Shown: positions 34,501 to 47,274, counted from the first letter of the stretch. The stretch: 64,000 nt of DNA from Neospora caninum Liverpool (GCF_000208865.1 NC_018386.1:1054001-1118000); one strand, 5' to 3'. Made by a program: numbers and translations. The notes: generated by a model from the sequence alone, not told the origin.

Positions 34501-36611
34501 AGCAGTTCTCCCAGATCAAACCCCCAAACTGCTAGAGCACAGCCGCTCTTGCTCTTCGCGCCGATTTGAGCCACCTTGAAGGCACAGCACTAGACGCGTA
34601 CTGAAGGGATAGCTGCGTTCTGAAGGAACATCTGCAATGGAACGGTTGGAAAACCCTGTGGCTGTCTCATGGTCATTTTCAGGGAATGGGACGAGGGCAA
34701 CTTGGTCATTCCTGAGGTCAACTGGTGACACGTTCCAGAGGTTTGACTGCTCGACAAGAAGACTGGATTTGAATCTGTTTTGAGGTGAGACGCGTTGCAT
34801 AACCTGACTCCAATCGAAAGGATAACGGAGGCTCTTGCCGTGGCAGACGCGTTTTTACCGAATTCCGGGTGCAAGGACCCCTTTCCTCAAAAGCTCGACC
34901 TTGTGGATTCGTAGATCGTAGTACCGGGGCCTGAACTGTAATGGTACAATTTGTCCAAGTGTGATTCATGCCAGGCGCCTGCAGTTGTGTTTGCTCCTTT
35001 GTCGCGTTCACCGCGCCAGATACACACTTTGCTTGTCCCCCCCATCGACACCCTCAACAGAATTTCAGCAGGGGCGTCAAAAAGTGTCCCACGCAATGGA
35101 TGCCCTACACTTGAAATCTTTCATATGGACTAGCTAGTGTCTCGCGCAGCAAACAATATATCGAAAATAGGTGACGAATTCTTTTAATAGACATGGCGCT
35201 AGACGCTTACTGAACGGGGACTGCGACCAGGGGGATTCGATTGCCGGTGTTGCCAGCGTCACGGAACTGTCTTTCTGTGGAAACCCCGATCTGGCTGCAT
35301 ATATTGGAGACCGTTAAACTCCCGTACGCTGCAGTGGAACGCCATGAAGCCAATCAAACACCACGTCTTTCTGGGGAGAATTTCTTGTACCTACATTGGC
35401 AAACGGCTCCTTTACCCGTGAAGCCAGACTGCGCCCTGTTGCGTCACTGGTCGATGCTTCATGTCCGATGCTCTTAGTTTTCCGTTCCATTTTCGTCCGG
35501 ATATACCTTCCAAAGCAGTGTGCGGCACTCAAGTGCATTCTTACGTGAACACGAAAACGCGGCTGTCTCTGTGTCACACGGCGGTTCCAATTTGTTTCGC
35601 GGCACTCTTCTGCCGCTTCCACCGGCAGGGATATACACTCGTTTGCTGATGTGCGTCTTCTAGTTGTGGTTTTCTGGCCAATCGCGGCTGTCCTCCAGCA
35701 GCGTTGTGAAGCGGTTCTGTCGTGCCGCAAAAGAGCGGAAGTGGCTACTGTATTCGAGTCGCGCGTGACATCGAGACACAGTTAATTGTAGCTCGGACGG
35801 TATCTCGTTTGACTCATCACTGCCCCCACCTGCAGACGCGTTTTGAACACACTTTCTCCCCGAGTTCTGTTCACCGTATAGTCACTGCCGCTGCACGCTC
35901 TTCGCCAGTGTCCTGTCTGTGATGCAAACTCCGACACCTGCGCTAACCTCAGTTCAGGCACACCGTCCACAGGCGGGAACCAGCACACAGCGTGTGTTTT
36001 GACGCGTTTCCTGTGGATTGTGTTCAGAAGCTTCCCTCGACGAACGGCCACAAAGTAAGCGCCCTTGCGCGTCTGTCTCGACTCACCGAGAAAACGTTCT
36101 GTCCCGTTTCTTCCTGGCTGCGTTCTCCCGGTCCCTTTGCAAACATTTCGCGGAGCGTCGCCGGAGGGGAGGGCAACCTGATCTCTTTTGCAGCGTTGTG
36201 GTCCAGATTTTCCGCCAAGTCAGGAGATACTGCCTCTGGCTTCGTGTCTTTCGGGGTTCGTCGGCGTGGGAGGAGACTGCCTGTGTGTTTTCTGCTGAGC
36301 CGCGATAGCGGAGACATCTACGCCGACACTGGATTTAACCTGAAAAGCAAAAGCAGGTCGATATTTTTTTTTCCGGGAAGAGCAAACTAGTTGAACCGCT
36401 CCTCCGTTTGCGGCACGCATCGCGCCTCTCGCCGCCCCGTGGAAAGTAGACACGACGCCGTTTGCGGGTCTGCCCCAATGCATCTCGCGGTTCTGTGTGT
36501 CTTCCGCTAGGTCCGACGACGCTCAAAAAAGCCGCCGTCGGCCGCCGGACGGGTTTTGTTTTTTTCCGCTTATTGCCTTTTAAAGCCAGCTTCGTCCTCG
36601 AAAAAAGAACG
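31586..36611. other. 5 kb intergenic region between divergent RsmE and PPR-like/PAM2 genes
   Basis: It should hold both promoters. It contains the AGAGACG tandem array at 31913-32010 and a G-rich stretch at 32639-32658. Two short similar segments (CTAGACGCGTACTGAAGGG at 34589 and CTAGACGCTTACTGAACGG at 35199) are also present. No exon could be supported. Long frames at 31436-32458, 32304-32987 and 33281-33755 start at non-ATG codons or have no protein character. Confidence 0.55.
31913..32010. promoter_or_regulatory. 20-base tandem repeat carrying four AGAGACG elements
   Basis: The unit is close to GGACAGAGACGCTAGAGAGG and repeats four to five times with decay. Exact AGAGACG heptamers lie at 31925-31931, 31945-31951, 31965-31971 and 31985-31991, spaced exactly 20 bases apart. 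(A/T)GAGACG is a known orientation-independent element of T. gondii promoters. The array lies about 340-410 bases upstream of the RsmE start codon, so it is a good candidate upstream activator for that gene. It could also serve the divergent gene on the other side, which is much further away. Confidence 0.6.
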
Positions 36612-39600
36612 ATGGGGACATCGACGCTGGACGCCAGCGTCGGACCTTCGTCCCAGCCCTTCCAGCTGGCTGCGTTGCCGTCGGACAGGGGATTTTCCTT
36701 CGAATCCGAAAGATGGATCCTCGCCGTCCTCGTCATCATCGTTATTGAGTTGGTAAGACGGAAGGAAACGCAATGGTTCCTTTCCGTTTTCGCTAACAGG
36801 TCTGGCTTGGCAACGAGCTCTACGGGCTGCGTAGTCACTTTTGTATAACGGCAGGGGGTGGTCTTTTCAAAACACACATGTTCACCTCGAGTCAGCGGGC
36901 GCTGTAAAGCAAGGACACACATAGCGTAAAAGCCTCTCTGATTGTTTCTCTTTAGCTCCGTGACGCTGCGTACTGTTTCTGTTTTCTGCGCCGACACCGC
37001 GCAGGAAAGGTCGGCGAACTGGGTGGCCTGGCGGCGCGCGCTCGCTTTCTAGAAACGGCAGGTTTCTTGGCCCCCACTGTTTGATCACTAAAGAACGGGC
37101 GCACGCGTCGAAGTAGATCGTTTCTTTTCGGCACTTCTTGAGTTGTACGCGTGCGATTTCACGGCAGTTGTTCTCTTTTTTCGGGTCTCTGTGGTTCGCC
37201 CGCCCCGTCAGGTGTGCCCGTGCCTGTCCACTCTCGCTGCGTTGTGCTGTGCACTTTCTTTCCGGCGTTTGTACGGGCGAGGTCTGTGGTCTTTTGCGTC
37301 TCCGACGCTGGATTGCGAGCGTGCGCGCGTTCACGTCTCTCTGTGTGTCCACACAGCCGTTGTGTGGTTGCCTCGAACTCGCTCTGTCTTCAGGCGGGTC
37401 TTCTGCTGTACCTCGTCGGGAGGACAGTACGACGTCGGTGTACCGGTTCATGCGATGAATCGTGCCCAAAGGCGAATTCTTGCGCCTCGCCGGAGTCGCC
37501 GCCGCTCATGATCGGCGAGGTGACGCCTCTTCCGCAGAAGAAGGGGTTTTCCACTCCCAAGCAGGATGCCAGCCTCGTCCACTCCGAATGTTCAACATTT
37601 GAGGCTCTGCCGAACGACCTCCGGCTGTCTTCTTCGCATTCCGGGGATTTCGTCTCTCCTCCCGCAGATGCCCAGAATGCAGGCGTGGAGCCGGAGCCCG
37701 GTCTCGCTTGCGCGGAAGACGCTGTGCCATGGCCGCTCAAGTCCAAGGAAAAACTCACGGTGTTTTTCGATTCCGACTCGTCGATCTCGTCTCTTTCCCG
37801 GGTTTTCCCCGCCCCGCTCGGTGCACGTCCACAGGGGATTCCGAGAGTCGAGGAGAAAGCAAAGAGCGGCCGCAGCAGAATGCTGCCGGCGGCTCTTCTT
37901 GCCGCCCTCGAGGGCGTCTCGGATTCGGTGTCGACACACGCGCCGGAGGGAGACTCGAACAAGCGCGCCGGCAAGGATGAGAGAAGCGCTGCCGACCGCT
38001 CGGAAGGCAGTGCATATGACCTTAAGGCTGTAGGAAAGAGGACTGACGGCTCCGATGACAGGCGGCTGCAGTGTTCCTTCCCCGGCTCCTCGGTCGAGTC
38101 GCTTTCCAGCGTGTGGAAGGCAGCAGGCACGCTTCACGACGAAGACGACATCAGCGATATGAGGGAACGGCGGATGTACCCTCGGAGGTCCATGCTTCAG
38201 TGTCGCCTTGCGATGGTAAGCTAGCTCGTGTCAAACGACCCGACTCAACGTGCGAGAATCAGGGACAGATTCGAACGCAAAACATCGAAACCTGCAGCGA
38301 AGTTTTTTTATTCTATGCAGAACTGGTGCAGGACCCGAACTCGACATCTGTGATTCGCCTTTCCTGCTGAGCCGAAGAGGCTCACATAGACCGTTTCCGG
38401 GTGTATACACAACTAGACCTCAAAAACCTCGATAGCTGGCAAGCTGAGGGAGTGAGAAAAAGACGAGAAACGGCGCATGCAACCATCCGTTTCTCCGCGC
38501 CACGCAAGTGTCGTCCCAGAGAGGGCCCTTGGCGCTGGTTTCCTCAGGGTTCCGCGCGGTTGCCCATGCTCCTCCCGCCAGTCTCACTCTTTCTTTGTCG
38601 TTCTCCAGCAAGAGCGGCAAGCGATGTTCATGGGGAGAAGTCGGGAGGACGAGAAGCTGTCGTGCTCCCCTTACACAGACGCGGGTAGCCCTTCTGTTTG
38701 CGGTCAGGTGGAGGACTTGCTCTTGCCGTCGTCGTCTCTCGAGTTGGTGCGGAGTCTCCGGTGTGAGGCGGTCGATCCCTCGGCGCGTCTCCGTTCCTTC
38801 CAGAATTCCCGCGCGTCGCGTTTCTCAGGTGGAGCCTCAAACGGGTCGACAGGTTCCGTGCTGGTGGCCTCCTCGCAAGACTCGCTCGAATCGCTCTCTG
38901 CCACGGAGGCTGGGTTCAGTTCCGAAGACCTCCAGAAGCGGGGTCGTTGTGGCTACGCCGACGAGCGACAGTCGGGCACCTTCGCAGCGCGGGGGAGTCC
39001 AACGCACCGCGGGGTTTCCGCGCGGGAGGACAGAGTGACGGGCGACGAAGAGTCCGCTGCTGAGCGGCGAGACCAGGTGGACCGGGAGGGTTTGTGGCGG
39101 AGGGCGACTGGCGCTGAAAGCCCGTCCAAGGTGGCAGAAAAAACCCGCCTGAACAAGACCACTCCTCCCGCAAAGGGAGAGTTTGAGCACGTCCTTGAAA
39201 GGTAGGTGTTTACGTCCGGGAAGGGAAAGGTGTACGTTTTTTTCCGGGTTCAGCGCCCGATGCAGGTGTGGAGATACGCGACACGACAGGCTCTCCAGCG
39301 CTTTCTCGCGAGTGGTGTGTTTCTCCCGGGAACGGCCAAAAGGCGTACGTTTTTTGCGCTTGACAAACAGGCGTTTTTCAGTCGCGGGAGTCCGGATGGC
39401 AGAACTTGCGGGGTTTTCCTTTCCGCTTTTTTCCTGCGACAGAGCCATGAAGCTCAAGCAACTCGACATCGCGATCACCGTTCACGACAGCCTGCGCGCA
39501 GCAAACGTCAAGATTGATCGCAGGAGCTACACACTCCTCGTCCAAATCGCGATGAGGTAAGACACACATAAAGATCATAGCTAGACCGTGTATTGCTATT

Positions 39601-42293
39601 ATCACATTATATAAGTAGATTTTGTCTCTGTACAAATGATACGCGATCGAGAACTGTATAACTCAAATCGAATAAACAGAGACATTATAGTACCTAGGAT
39701 ACTGAATATCACTCCAGTTATGAGATAATCGCCGACCGCGTGGTCCGGTGCGGCGGACTGACACGGTTTTTCCTGTGACGCGATGTCCCCGTCGCTTTCG
39801 TCCTTCGCGACAGGCCAAAGGCGCTTCGAGCTGCATCCGCCTGGCGGCCCTCTTCCTCCTCGGCAGGCACCGATCACACTGATGGAACGCGTTCTGTGTA
39901 GACAGCTGTGCGCACGCGAGTGTGTCGGGCATTCGCGCGTCCTCGATTTACGTGCGCATGCTCGAAAACACCGAATGTCTTGCAACCTGGCTTCTGCGTG
40001 GATAAAGGGCCGGCCGGTATCTTCCCACACACAGTGTGCGCAGCGAGTCTGCCAGTTTTCTCGACTTTCGATCTCGTTCGAGGTCGCGCGCGCAGGACTC
40101 TTGGCCTTTCGCAGGGGATCCGGTGGCGCTCAGAGTGCGCTGTCGCCCCATGTGTCTCTGTGTGTCTCGGCGAGCGGCCGCGAAAAGGAAGTTGCGTGTC
40201 TCTGCTTGTCTGTTCAGCCGCAAAGACGTCGCCTTGCAGTCCCAGTGGCTGCTGGAGATGATCGACGAAGGCCACGCAATCGACGCGAGTTGGCTAGATC
40301 GTCTCCTCGCTGCGGCGTCAGTCTGCGATCCGCCCGCCGCCGCGGCTCTCCAAAAGGAGCTAGAGTCGCGCAGCGCGTCGCTCTCGCCGGAGTGCCTGGA
40401 GGTTCTCAAGAGTGCGAAAACCTACATCTCTGTCGGCGCAAATTTGCTGCGACGCGCAGTAGGCGGGACCGGCAGGCGACTCCGACATGAAGAGAAGAAG
40501 GCGCGGAAGGGCTCTAAGGGAGAAGACGAGGAAGGGGCGAGCGACGCGTCTCTCTCCCATGCGTCCGGCGAAGGAAAACGCGAGGTATACGCTGCAGAGA
40601 AGGCGAGAGAAATCGGAGCACCACAGCCGGGAGATAGGTCCAAATGGGGCGCGAGAATGTCGATTCGAGACGTTCGAGCGACGAAATGCGGAGGGCAGAC
40701 GCCCGTCTGTGTTGGGGGCTAGCATCTCGCGCCTGCGGGAATAACGACACGGCAAGGGCGAGGGTGAGAAAAAAGGAGACAGCGAGAGACGGAAGGCACT
40801 CTACGGGGAAGTGAGGGGGAGGCTTTCTTTTCTGCGGCGGTCACTTTCTGGTGGAAAGAGGGGAATGGGAAAAGAGGCGCGGGGTAGCTGTTTTGTGTTT
40901 CTGTTTCAGTCACCTCGCATTTTTGCCTGCGTGTGACTCTCAGGAGCTCGGGGAGAACGAGGCCGGTTCCGGAGGACAACAGACGGCGTCGGGGAACAGG
41001 TCGCCTTCCAGTTTGCCCACCTTGAACCCGCATGCTCCGGAGTTTGTTCCGTTGACGCTTCGCTCCCTGTCCTGCCGCACGGAGACACTTGGTGTGGCGC
41101 CGTACGCTGCGATTTCTCCGTCTTTCTCTCCTCTCTCGGTGTCTTCGCAAGCTGCCACGGTGCCGCCGTCCTGCGCAGTCGCGGCCCCAGCACTGAACCT
41201 GAATGCGTTCGGCACCACGTCGTCCGCCTTGTCGCCGGCTCTCTCGAAGAAGGGTGGTGTGGCGTCGCCTTTGTCGACGCTTCGCCTTCTCCAGGCTCAC
41301 GCGCCGCCGTGCGTCGCTACACCGGACGCAGTCGCCGCGTCGCTCTTGGCAGTGCTGTCTTCCACCTCGCTTTCGTCGGTTCCAGAGCCGATGCGGACGC
41401 CTGTGCCGACGCCGCCGGGCTACGCCCTCGCGGCAAGGGCCGAAGAGGTTAAGCCCCGAAGCGCGGCAGAGACGGGCGCCGACGCGGAGAAGACCACGCT
41501 TCGCCTTCAAATGCAGGAAATGTACACGCGAGCGAAAGAGGGGAGAGGAAAGGGAGCGCATGCGGGATCCACCTTGGGGAAAGATGCGAAGGAGAAAGAG
41601 CGGACGAATGAGAAAAGGGAGGTGCGAAGCAACGAGGTAGGCCGCGAAGCGAGAGGACCCCGGCGGACTGAGGAGCCGGAAGCGAAGCGAACAGCGGCGA
41701 AGAAAGAACACTGGAAGGGGCTCACAGCTAGAGAAAACAAAGCGAGAGACGTGCCACTGACAGAGCGAACGCCAGTCGTCAATGGAGCGGCAGGCGGCTG
41801 GGTCACGGGCAACGGGGACTGTGGGAGGTGTATAGACGGCAGGAAGGTGATGTGTTTGTGAGGGGAGGTTGCGGTAGATTGCAAGTGAAGCGACAACTTC
41901 TGCGATCGGGTGGCGTGTCCATGAAATTTTAAAACCTCTCCAGGAGGGAGCCGTGCAGGCGTTGCGGGGAAGCGGTAGCATGGGGTGTTTTCCTTGTTTC
42001 TGTTTGTGGTCTTGATCGTCGGTTTCGTTTTTTTCCTGTTTTTCCAGCTGGAGAAGGCGTCGTGCCTAGATCAGTTCAAGGCGTTCAACGTCAGAATGTC
42101 CGGTGCGCTCAACGCACCTGCGCTCGGTGGGAGGAGGCCGCCCTGCACGCTGTCTTCGGACAGAGAAGGGAAGAAAGAAGTCGAGAACGGCGAGAAGTCT
42201 GTGCGGAGTTCGCTCCCGAACAGCGGCACAACGAGTGCGTACCACGGCGATGACGAGCGAGGAGCGAGCGACGAGAGCGCTCAGAGTGAATAG
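36612..42293 (+). CDS. membrane-anchored PPR-like protein with PAM2 motif (about 991 aa, 7 exons)
   Basis: No known named family fits the whole protein. Exons: 36612-36752, 37394-38215, 38609-39201, 39443-39556, 40218-40584, 40944-41636, 42048-42293 (TAG); all phases agree. The start is the first ATG (GAACGATGG). One hydrophobic helix at about 33-56 (RWILAVLVIIVIEL joined by splicing to AGLLLYLVGR) is followed by TVRRRC, a typical stop-transfer. Residues 60-515 are low-complexity Ser/charged. Residues about 519-640 hold helix pairs with PPR-like spacing (LDIAITVHDSLRAANVKIDR, SYTLLVQIAM, WLLEMIDEGHAIDASWLDRL). TLNPHAPEFVPL at about 705-716 matches the PAM2 consensus (LNxxAxEF) that binds the MLLE domain of poly(A)-binding protein. 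The inferred topology is a membrane-tethered protein whose cytosolic part recruits poly(A) mRNPs. The PPR call is moderate, and the PAM2 and membrane helix calls are strong. The exon 6 donor at 41637 was chosen because it is in phase with the clear acceptor at 42047. Confidence 0.78.
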
Positions 42294-44328
42294 GAGAACG
42301 CATGCGGCGAGGCACACGCCCCCGAGAACAAGAAGTGGGAACCCGAAGCGCGGTATTGCACCCAGAGAGAGGAGCCGCCGAGGACTGAGGCCGATATGCA
42401 CGAAAGACCTCAGCTTTCCAGGGGTTAAGAACCTCTGCTGCGTCTCAACAGTGCGCTCCGCGAAGGTATAACGGTTTTGGAGGCTGCAAACACCAACTGC
42501 GGATATGCGCGGCGAGAGGAAGACGAATGCGGAGCGTCAACGGGAACGAAAAGGACCAGGGTCGTCAGGAGTGAAATCAAGCAGCTTTTCGCGGCATTTT
42601 CGGAGACTTCGAGGCGAGGCACGCCGCTGGGGAGCCTGAAACCCTGGGTGGAGCGCTGATGGTTTGTGGGGAAGGCGTTCTTATATAGAGAGTGGAAAAG
42701 CAGCGGGTTTCCGGAACAGGGATGTGTGACTGAAGGACGACTTACCTTGGACAGCGCCGACGGCCGACGAGTCCGCGAAACGCACGAGGTGTTTTGCGAA
42801 GCAAGTCTCTGTTTTTTAAGGGTATATCCGTACGAAGGTGAACCTCTTTTTCCTGTGTACGTACATCTGGAGAGCGTGCCGGCCTACGACTGGATGTAGG
42901 CCTCCAGAATTCGATGTGTGTGTGTGAGTGTACAGCCTGCGTTGGTTTCTCCGTGCGCATGTACAGTTCTCTTGAAAAAATCGCATACCCGAAGGGACGA
43001 CTTGACCGGTTCGCGTTCGAAGCCGTATGTAGGGGAGGGAGTATCTGGGGACGCGGTCGCTCCCCGTGCACCGCTGTGTGTTTTCTCTGGTTTTTGAGGC
43101 GCCTCGGAGCGATTTACGAGAAATGAAGAGTCCTAGCTCGCGCCAGGGTGGAGAACGACGGGAAGAACGAAATGCAGAACCGGGGCTGGATGGCTCGCCC
43201 TATGTCCACTTTCCTTTGCATTTTGCCGAGACCGCTTTCTTCCGCGCGTCCGTGGAAACCTGATTTTTTGTCCGGGCATGACACGCCGAGAGAACACTAC
43301 GAGAGAGGGAAGGGCGGAGGGTAGGAGCTTCATGCGAGGGCCGAGACAGCGATGCGATTCATGTCGCACGTCGCTTTTGCCGTGTTTTCGGACGAAGAAG
43401 TCCGAATTTCAAAGCATTGAGCGTGGAAAGGTTCTCTCGAGGTGCTGCGGGATTCAGTCGACACAAAAGAACGCAAGCCGGTCTTTAGGAGGCCGAGCGT
43501 ATATACTTTTATACCGGTTGCGGCGGCAGAAAACAAACCGCTGTTGTCTTTTGGGAGGGATGGTGCGTGATTCCGGCGTACCTTGTCGGAAAGACGCGCA
43601 CACATGTACACATAAGGTACGCAAATCTTTGTATCCGTTTCCAGGTACCCGAGAGAGTGTGAATCCAAGCCTGCGCACGACCTTGTCAGCTTTGCGTGGC
43701 ACTAGTGTGTAGAGGCGCGGAAAATGCCGGCGGGAAGCAGGACCGACGCCAGCAGTCTCGGCAGATGTTTCTTCGGCGACATTTCGCCTCGCGCTGGGGC
43801 GCAGGACGCTTGTGTGTGTTGCTTGTTTTGGGTCTTGAACATGCAAGGCCTCCCCAGGGACTTTGAAGGGAATTCTTGCAAGGTGTGAGGAGCGCGCCTC
43901 TCGTGTGTCCACCGCGTGTAACCCGCCGCGTTCCGTGCTTCCCGATGTTTCTACCGAGAACACCCCACTGGGAATCCGAATGGAGTTGTCCAGCGTTTTC
44001 CCCGTGCCCCGGCCTCCACTCTTTGACCGAAATTTCTTTTACATCCACAAGCACTGAGCAAAGGCTGTCTCAGCTCTGGAAACGCTCTGAGTGTCGATCT
44101 CACGACGGGTGCTGGCGAGGAAGGTTTCAGGTTCGGTCGCCGACGTGTCTCACGCAGGGAGACTACGAAGCAAAACGGCGCGACGTTCACCATCGTTACG
44201 TCTGTATAGTGTTCACTTTCCTCTCGCAGCACACACAGACAGAGCTGCACGGCCCCCACGCGCTCTTTCTTGTCTCGACCAAAGATCCCGCCAGAGTGCT
44301 TCAGTGAAGTCGGCGTTCGTGGAATAAC

Positions 44329-44385
44329 GCAGACTACACAGGTGAACGGGCCGCAGTCTGCGGCGTGCCCACCTGTGTAGTCTGC
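44329..44385. other. 57-base nested hairpin
   Basis: GCAGACTACACAGGTG (44329-44344) is exactly complementary to CACCTGTGTAGTCTGC (44370-44385). Inside, GCCGCA (44350-44355) pairs with TGCGGC (44359-44364) around a GTC loop, leaving 5-base bulges on both sides. TTTTC follows the right arm at once (from 44387). It could be a structured RNA element in a 3' UTR, a small RNA precursor or a replication-linked palindrome. Nothing shows which. Confidence 0.75.
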
Positions 44386-44984
44386 CTTTTCACAAAACCC
44401 GAAAGGGAGGGGAACACCGAATTTCCGTCGCGCTGGGAAAAGCGCCCGCAGACCCAGACACCGAAACGGAAGTCCCATGCCCCAGCAAAGAAGGTGCCCA
44501 TCCAAAGGACACACATAGATGAAAACGGCAGGCGAAACACTAGCGAAAAGGTGTTGTAGAGTTACATGCGAATGTGCTTAGCGATAACGTTCTTTTGCTT
44601 GTCGAAGACTAACCTTGCCGCGTTCGCGGCAGACATTGGACCGGCAACGACTGAACGCACTCCTCCTTTGGAGCAGAACCCGGAAGAAAAAATCACGGGA
44701 AGCTGCAGAAGACGAAATCGCAGAACGCAGTGGGACCGACACTTCCCCCGAATCCTCCCACTCGGGTTCTTTCAAATTTGTGTTCCACCGATACTCTCGT
44801 AGCTCGTGAACGCACCACTGCTGACCTCTCGACTGTTCTTTCTGTTTCTTCCGCTTCTGCCTCACCCATTTTCCTTTGTCTTCCTGACTCAGCGACTAGA
44901 CGGTCAGACTGCACTCCGCGACACTTTCTATCACGACGAACGCGCCGAGAACAACAACCTCCTTCTCGGCATATCTCGCCTGCC

Positions 44985-45013
<29 letters not shown>
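44985..45013. repeat. (TA)n microsatellite
   Basis: A clean TA repeat about 500 bases beyond the COX5B stop codon. Confidence 0.95.
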
Positions 45014-45015
<2 letters not shown>

Positions 45016-45507
45016 GTATGCCGGTGGACGCGAAGAAACGGGGAGAGTCTTTTCGCACTCCCACTTTTTTGCGTCCAGTGCCAAGTGTTGTCCTAGCTAC
45101 GTGGACGTGGAAAATGCACTAAACTTTTTGTGCCTTTTTTCTCCAATCAGGGTTCGTGGTTTGAGTTCTCAACAGACACACGCTCCTGCCTCTCCTCTTG
45201 TGTGGAGTCGTTAGCGATCACAGAGACCCATGCGGCCGACACTTGTAACATGTGAGAAAGAAAAGAGACGGAAACAGAAAGAGGAAACTGAGCAGCTTCA
45301 TTGAAGCGCACGAGTGACTTGGAAGTGACGAGCGGGAACGCAGGCCGACAGAGAAAACAGAACGAGGCTCTTTCTCTTGATACCGTTTTTCCACGACCGA
45401 AAACTCTCCATCGCTCCTTCAGTCTCTGGCCGGCAGACCCACGAATCCAAGCGAAAGCCTTCCTGTCGACCTGGACGTCTTCTTTTCCTATTCCTCGCTG
45501 AGAGGTA

Positions 45508-45521
45508 CCCCCCCCCCCCCC
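45508..45521. repeat. poly-C tract (14 C)
   Basis: A homopolymer 18 bases after the COX5B stop codon; on the coding strand it is a G run in the 3' UTR. Its length may be unreliable. Confidence 0.9.
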
Positions 45522-45539
45522 GCCCACAGATCGCGCGCC

Positions 45540-47231
45540 TCAAGCAGCCTCGATTTCCCTCATCTCCTGAGCAAGACGCCGGGGAATCTCGTTGCCCCAC
45601 TTGCCTGCACACGCGACGCGGGAAACAAAAAGGGGAAAAAGCGCTGCACTTTCTACCCCTGTCTCCCAAACGCCCGTCTGAATCTTAACAGTTTCTCGTC
45701 GGAAAAACCGCGCAGCCCTTGAGGGCAACGTACGCATACGGTAAAACACACTCTGACGGGGAACTCTGCTCGCCACGCAGACATATACATGCAAAAAGAA
45801 AGGAGCAAAAAACGGAAAACCTATCTGTCCATGCGTATTATACGCGGAGAAAACCGGTCGCACCTGTGTTAACTGTGCTTGGACATAGGGTCCCCGCACT
45901 AAACAGCCCATGCTGACATGCCAAAGTGAATGCATGTACGTAGGAATACATGCATGCAGGGAGCCTGTTTTTCCGTCTCGCAGCGGCGGAAGAGTTCTGT
46001 CTTTCGGGCACGCAATCTATCGGCCTGCACGGCACCCCGCGGAATCTCTCTCTTTGATGGCTCGGCGCACGTGAAAAGAGTCTGTTTGCTTTCCGGCAGT
46101 TTTTCCCGTTTCCAGAAAAGACGCTTACCTTCCAGGAAGAGTTCTGAGTAGGCTTGGTGACCTGCTGGCCACCGCACGTACTCGTTGCAGTTCCACATTT
46201 TCTGGCCCTTCTCAAGGAGCTTTATGTCGAAGACGTCCTCGACCTGAGTGTGCAAGCGCAGGCAGCCACAAGCTTCGTTTTTCACAGAACTGCGAAACAC
46301 ACGACACACACGCTCTCTGACTCCTTTCACGACAAGCTTACGTCCGGGTCAACGGGGAACGGATCTTTGCCATCGGGGAGAGAGTAGAAGACTCGAACGA
46401 GCATGAAGATTTGATCGCACTCGCCGCAGCGGTACAGAAAGCCCTCGCGGCAGCGGAACCAGAGAGGCACATGCTCTTTCTCGCCAGTTCCTCCTGTGCA
46501 GCCGACGATCCTGAAAAAACAAAAGACACCAGCTGCGTCCGATTCGAGAGCGTGTGGCGACGGCCCCGTCCAGGCACAAGTGGACACAGCCAACAAAAGA
46601 GAGGGACGCATGTGCTCCGTTTTCTTTCCGCTTGTCTGAAAAACAGTCACCGTGGAAAACAAAGTTATGCCAAGAAAACAAGGCGGTTCTGTCTCCTGCT
46701 TATCTTCTTTCGTGACCGTTTTGGGATAGCTCACAGACACAGCATGCACGGTGTGCCACGCTCCCGCTTGCCTTTTGCTATGCGCCTCCTCCGGTGTTTC
46801 TAGCCTTCTCGGCGCCTTCTGCTTCTCTTCTCTTCAGCTGCCGCCTCTCCACTTGTCTTTTTTTTTCTTGCTGCGAGTGCTCTCTTTTCTCACCGATCGG
46901 TCGTCACCGAGGGGCACAAAACAGGCTTCTCGATAGTGCCGAAAGGTCCGACGAACGCAGCAGCGCGCAAATGTTCGTACAGCTCCAGCAGGCCAACCAT
47001 GTGCTCGGTTTCCTCAGTCACAATCTAAACAGACACACGAGACGCCGCCATAAACACAGGCCGAAAAGTCCACAAAACACCAAAATGCAAAGAAAAGGCC
47101 ACGGAGACCACACGCAGCCACTCCCGAAAAACTTACCTCGCCTGCGTCTAAGCACTGGCATCCCGTGTACACGAAATGGATGCACACGCACACGCATCTA
47201 CGGGATACATCTTCATGGGTGTACCTATCCG

Positions 47232-47274
<43 letters not shown>

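Larger units (their letters stand above)
42294..45539. other. region between convergent genes
   Basis: It should carry the 3' UTRs of the PPR-like/PAM2 gene (plus) and COX5B (minus). It includes a nested hairpin at 44329-44385, a TA microsatellite at 44985-45013 and a 14-C run at 45508-45521. No further exon is supported. Confidence 0.55.

Noticed and set aside
34580..35230. Remnant of a dispersed repeat (CTAGACGC..TACTGAA at two sites)
   Set aside because: The similarity covers only about 20 bases at each site. That is too short to call an element without a genome-wide search.
34400..35800. Nuclear copy of mitochondrial DNA
   Set aside because: The base composition changes here, but no cob or cox1 coding sequence could be read on either strand.
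39557..40217. Extra exon between PPR-like exons 4 and 5
   Set aside because: Candidate frames here either stop or break the PPR-like spacing. The direct join (AG + C) gives a continuous helix-pair sequence.
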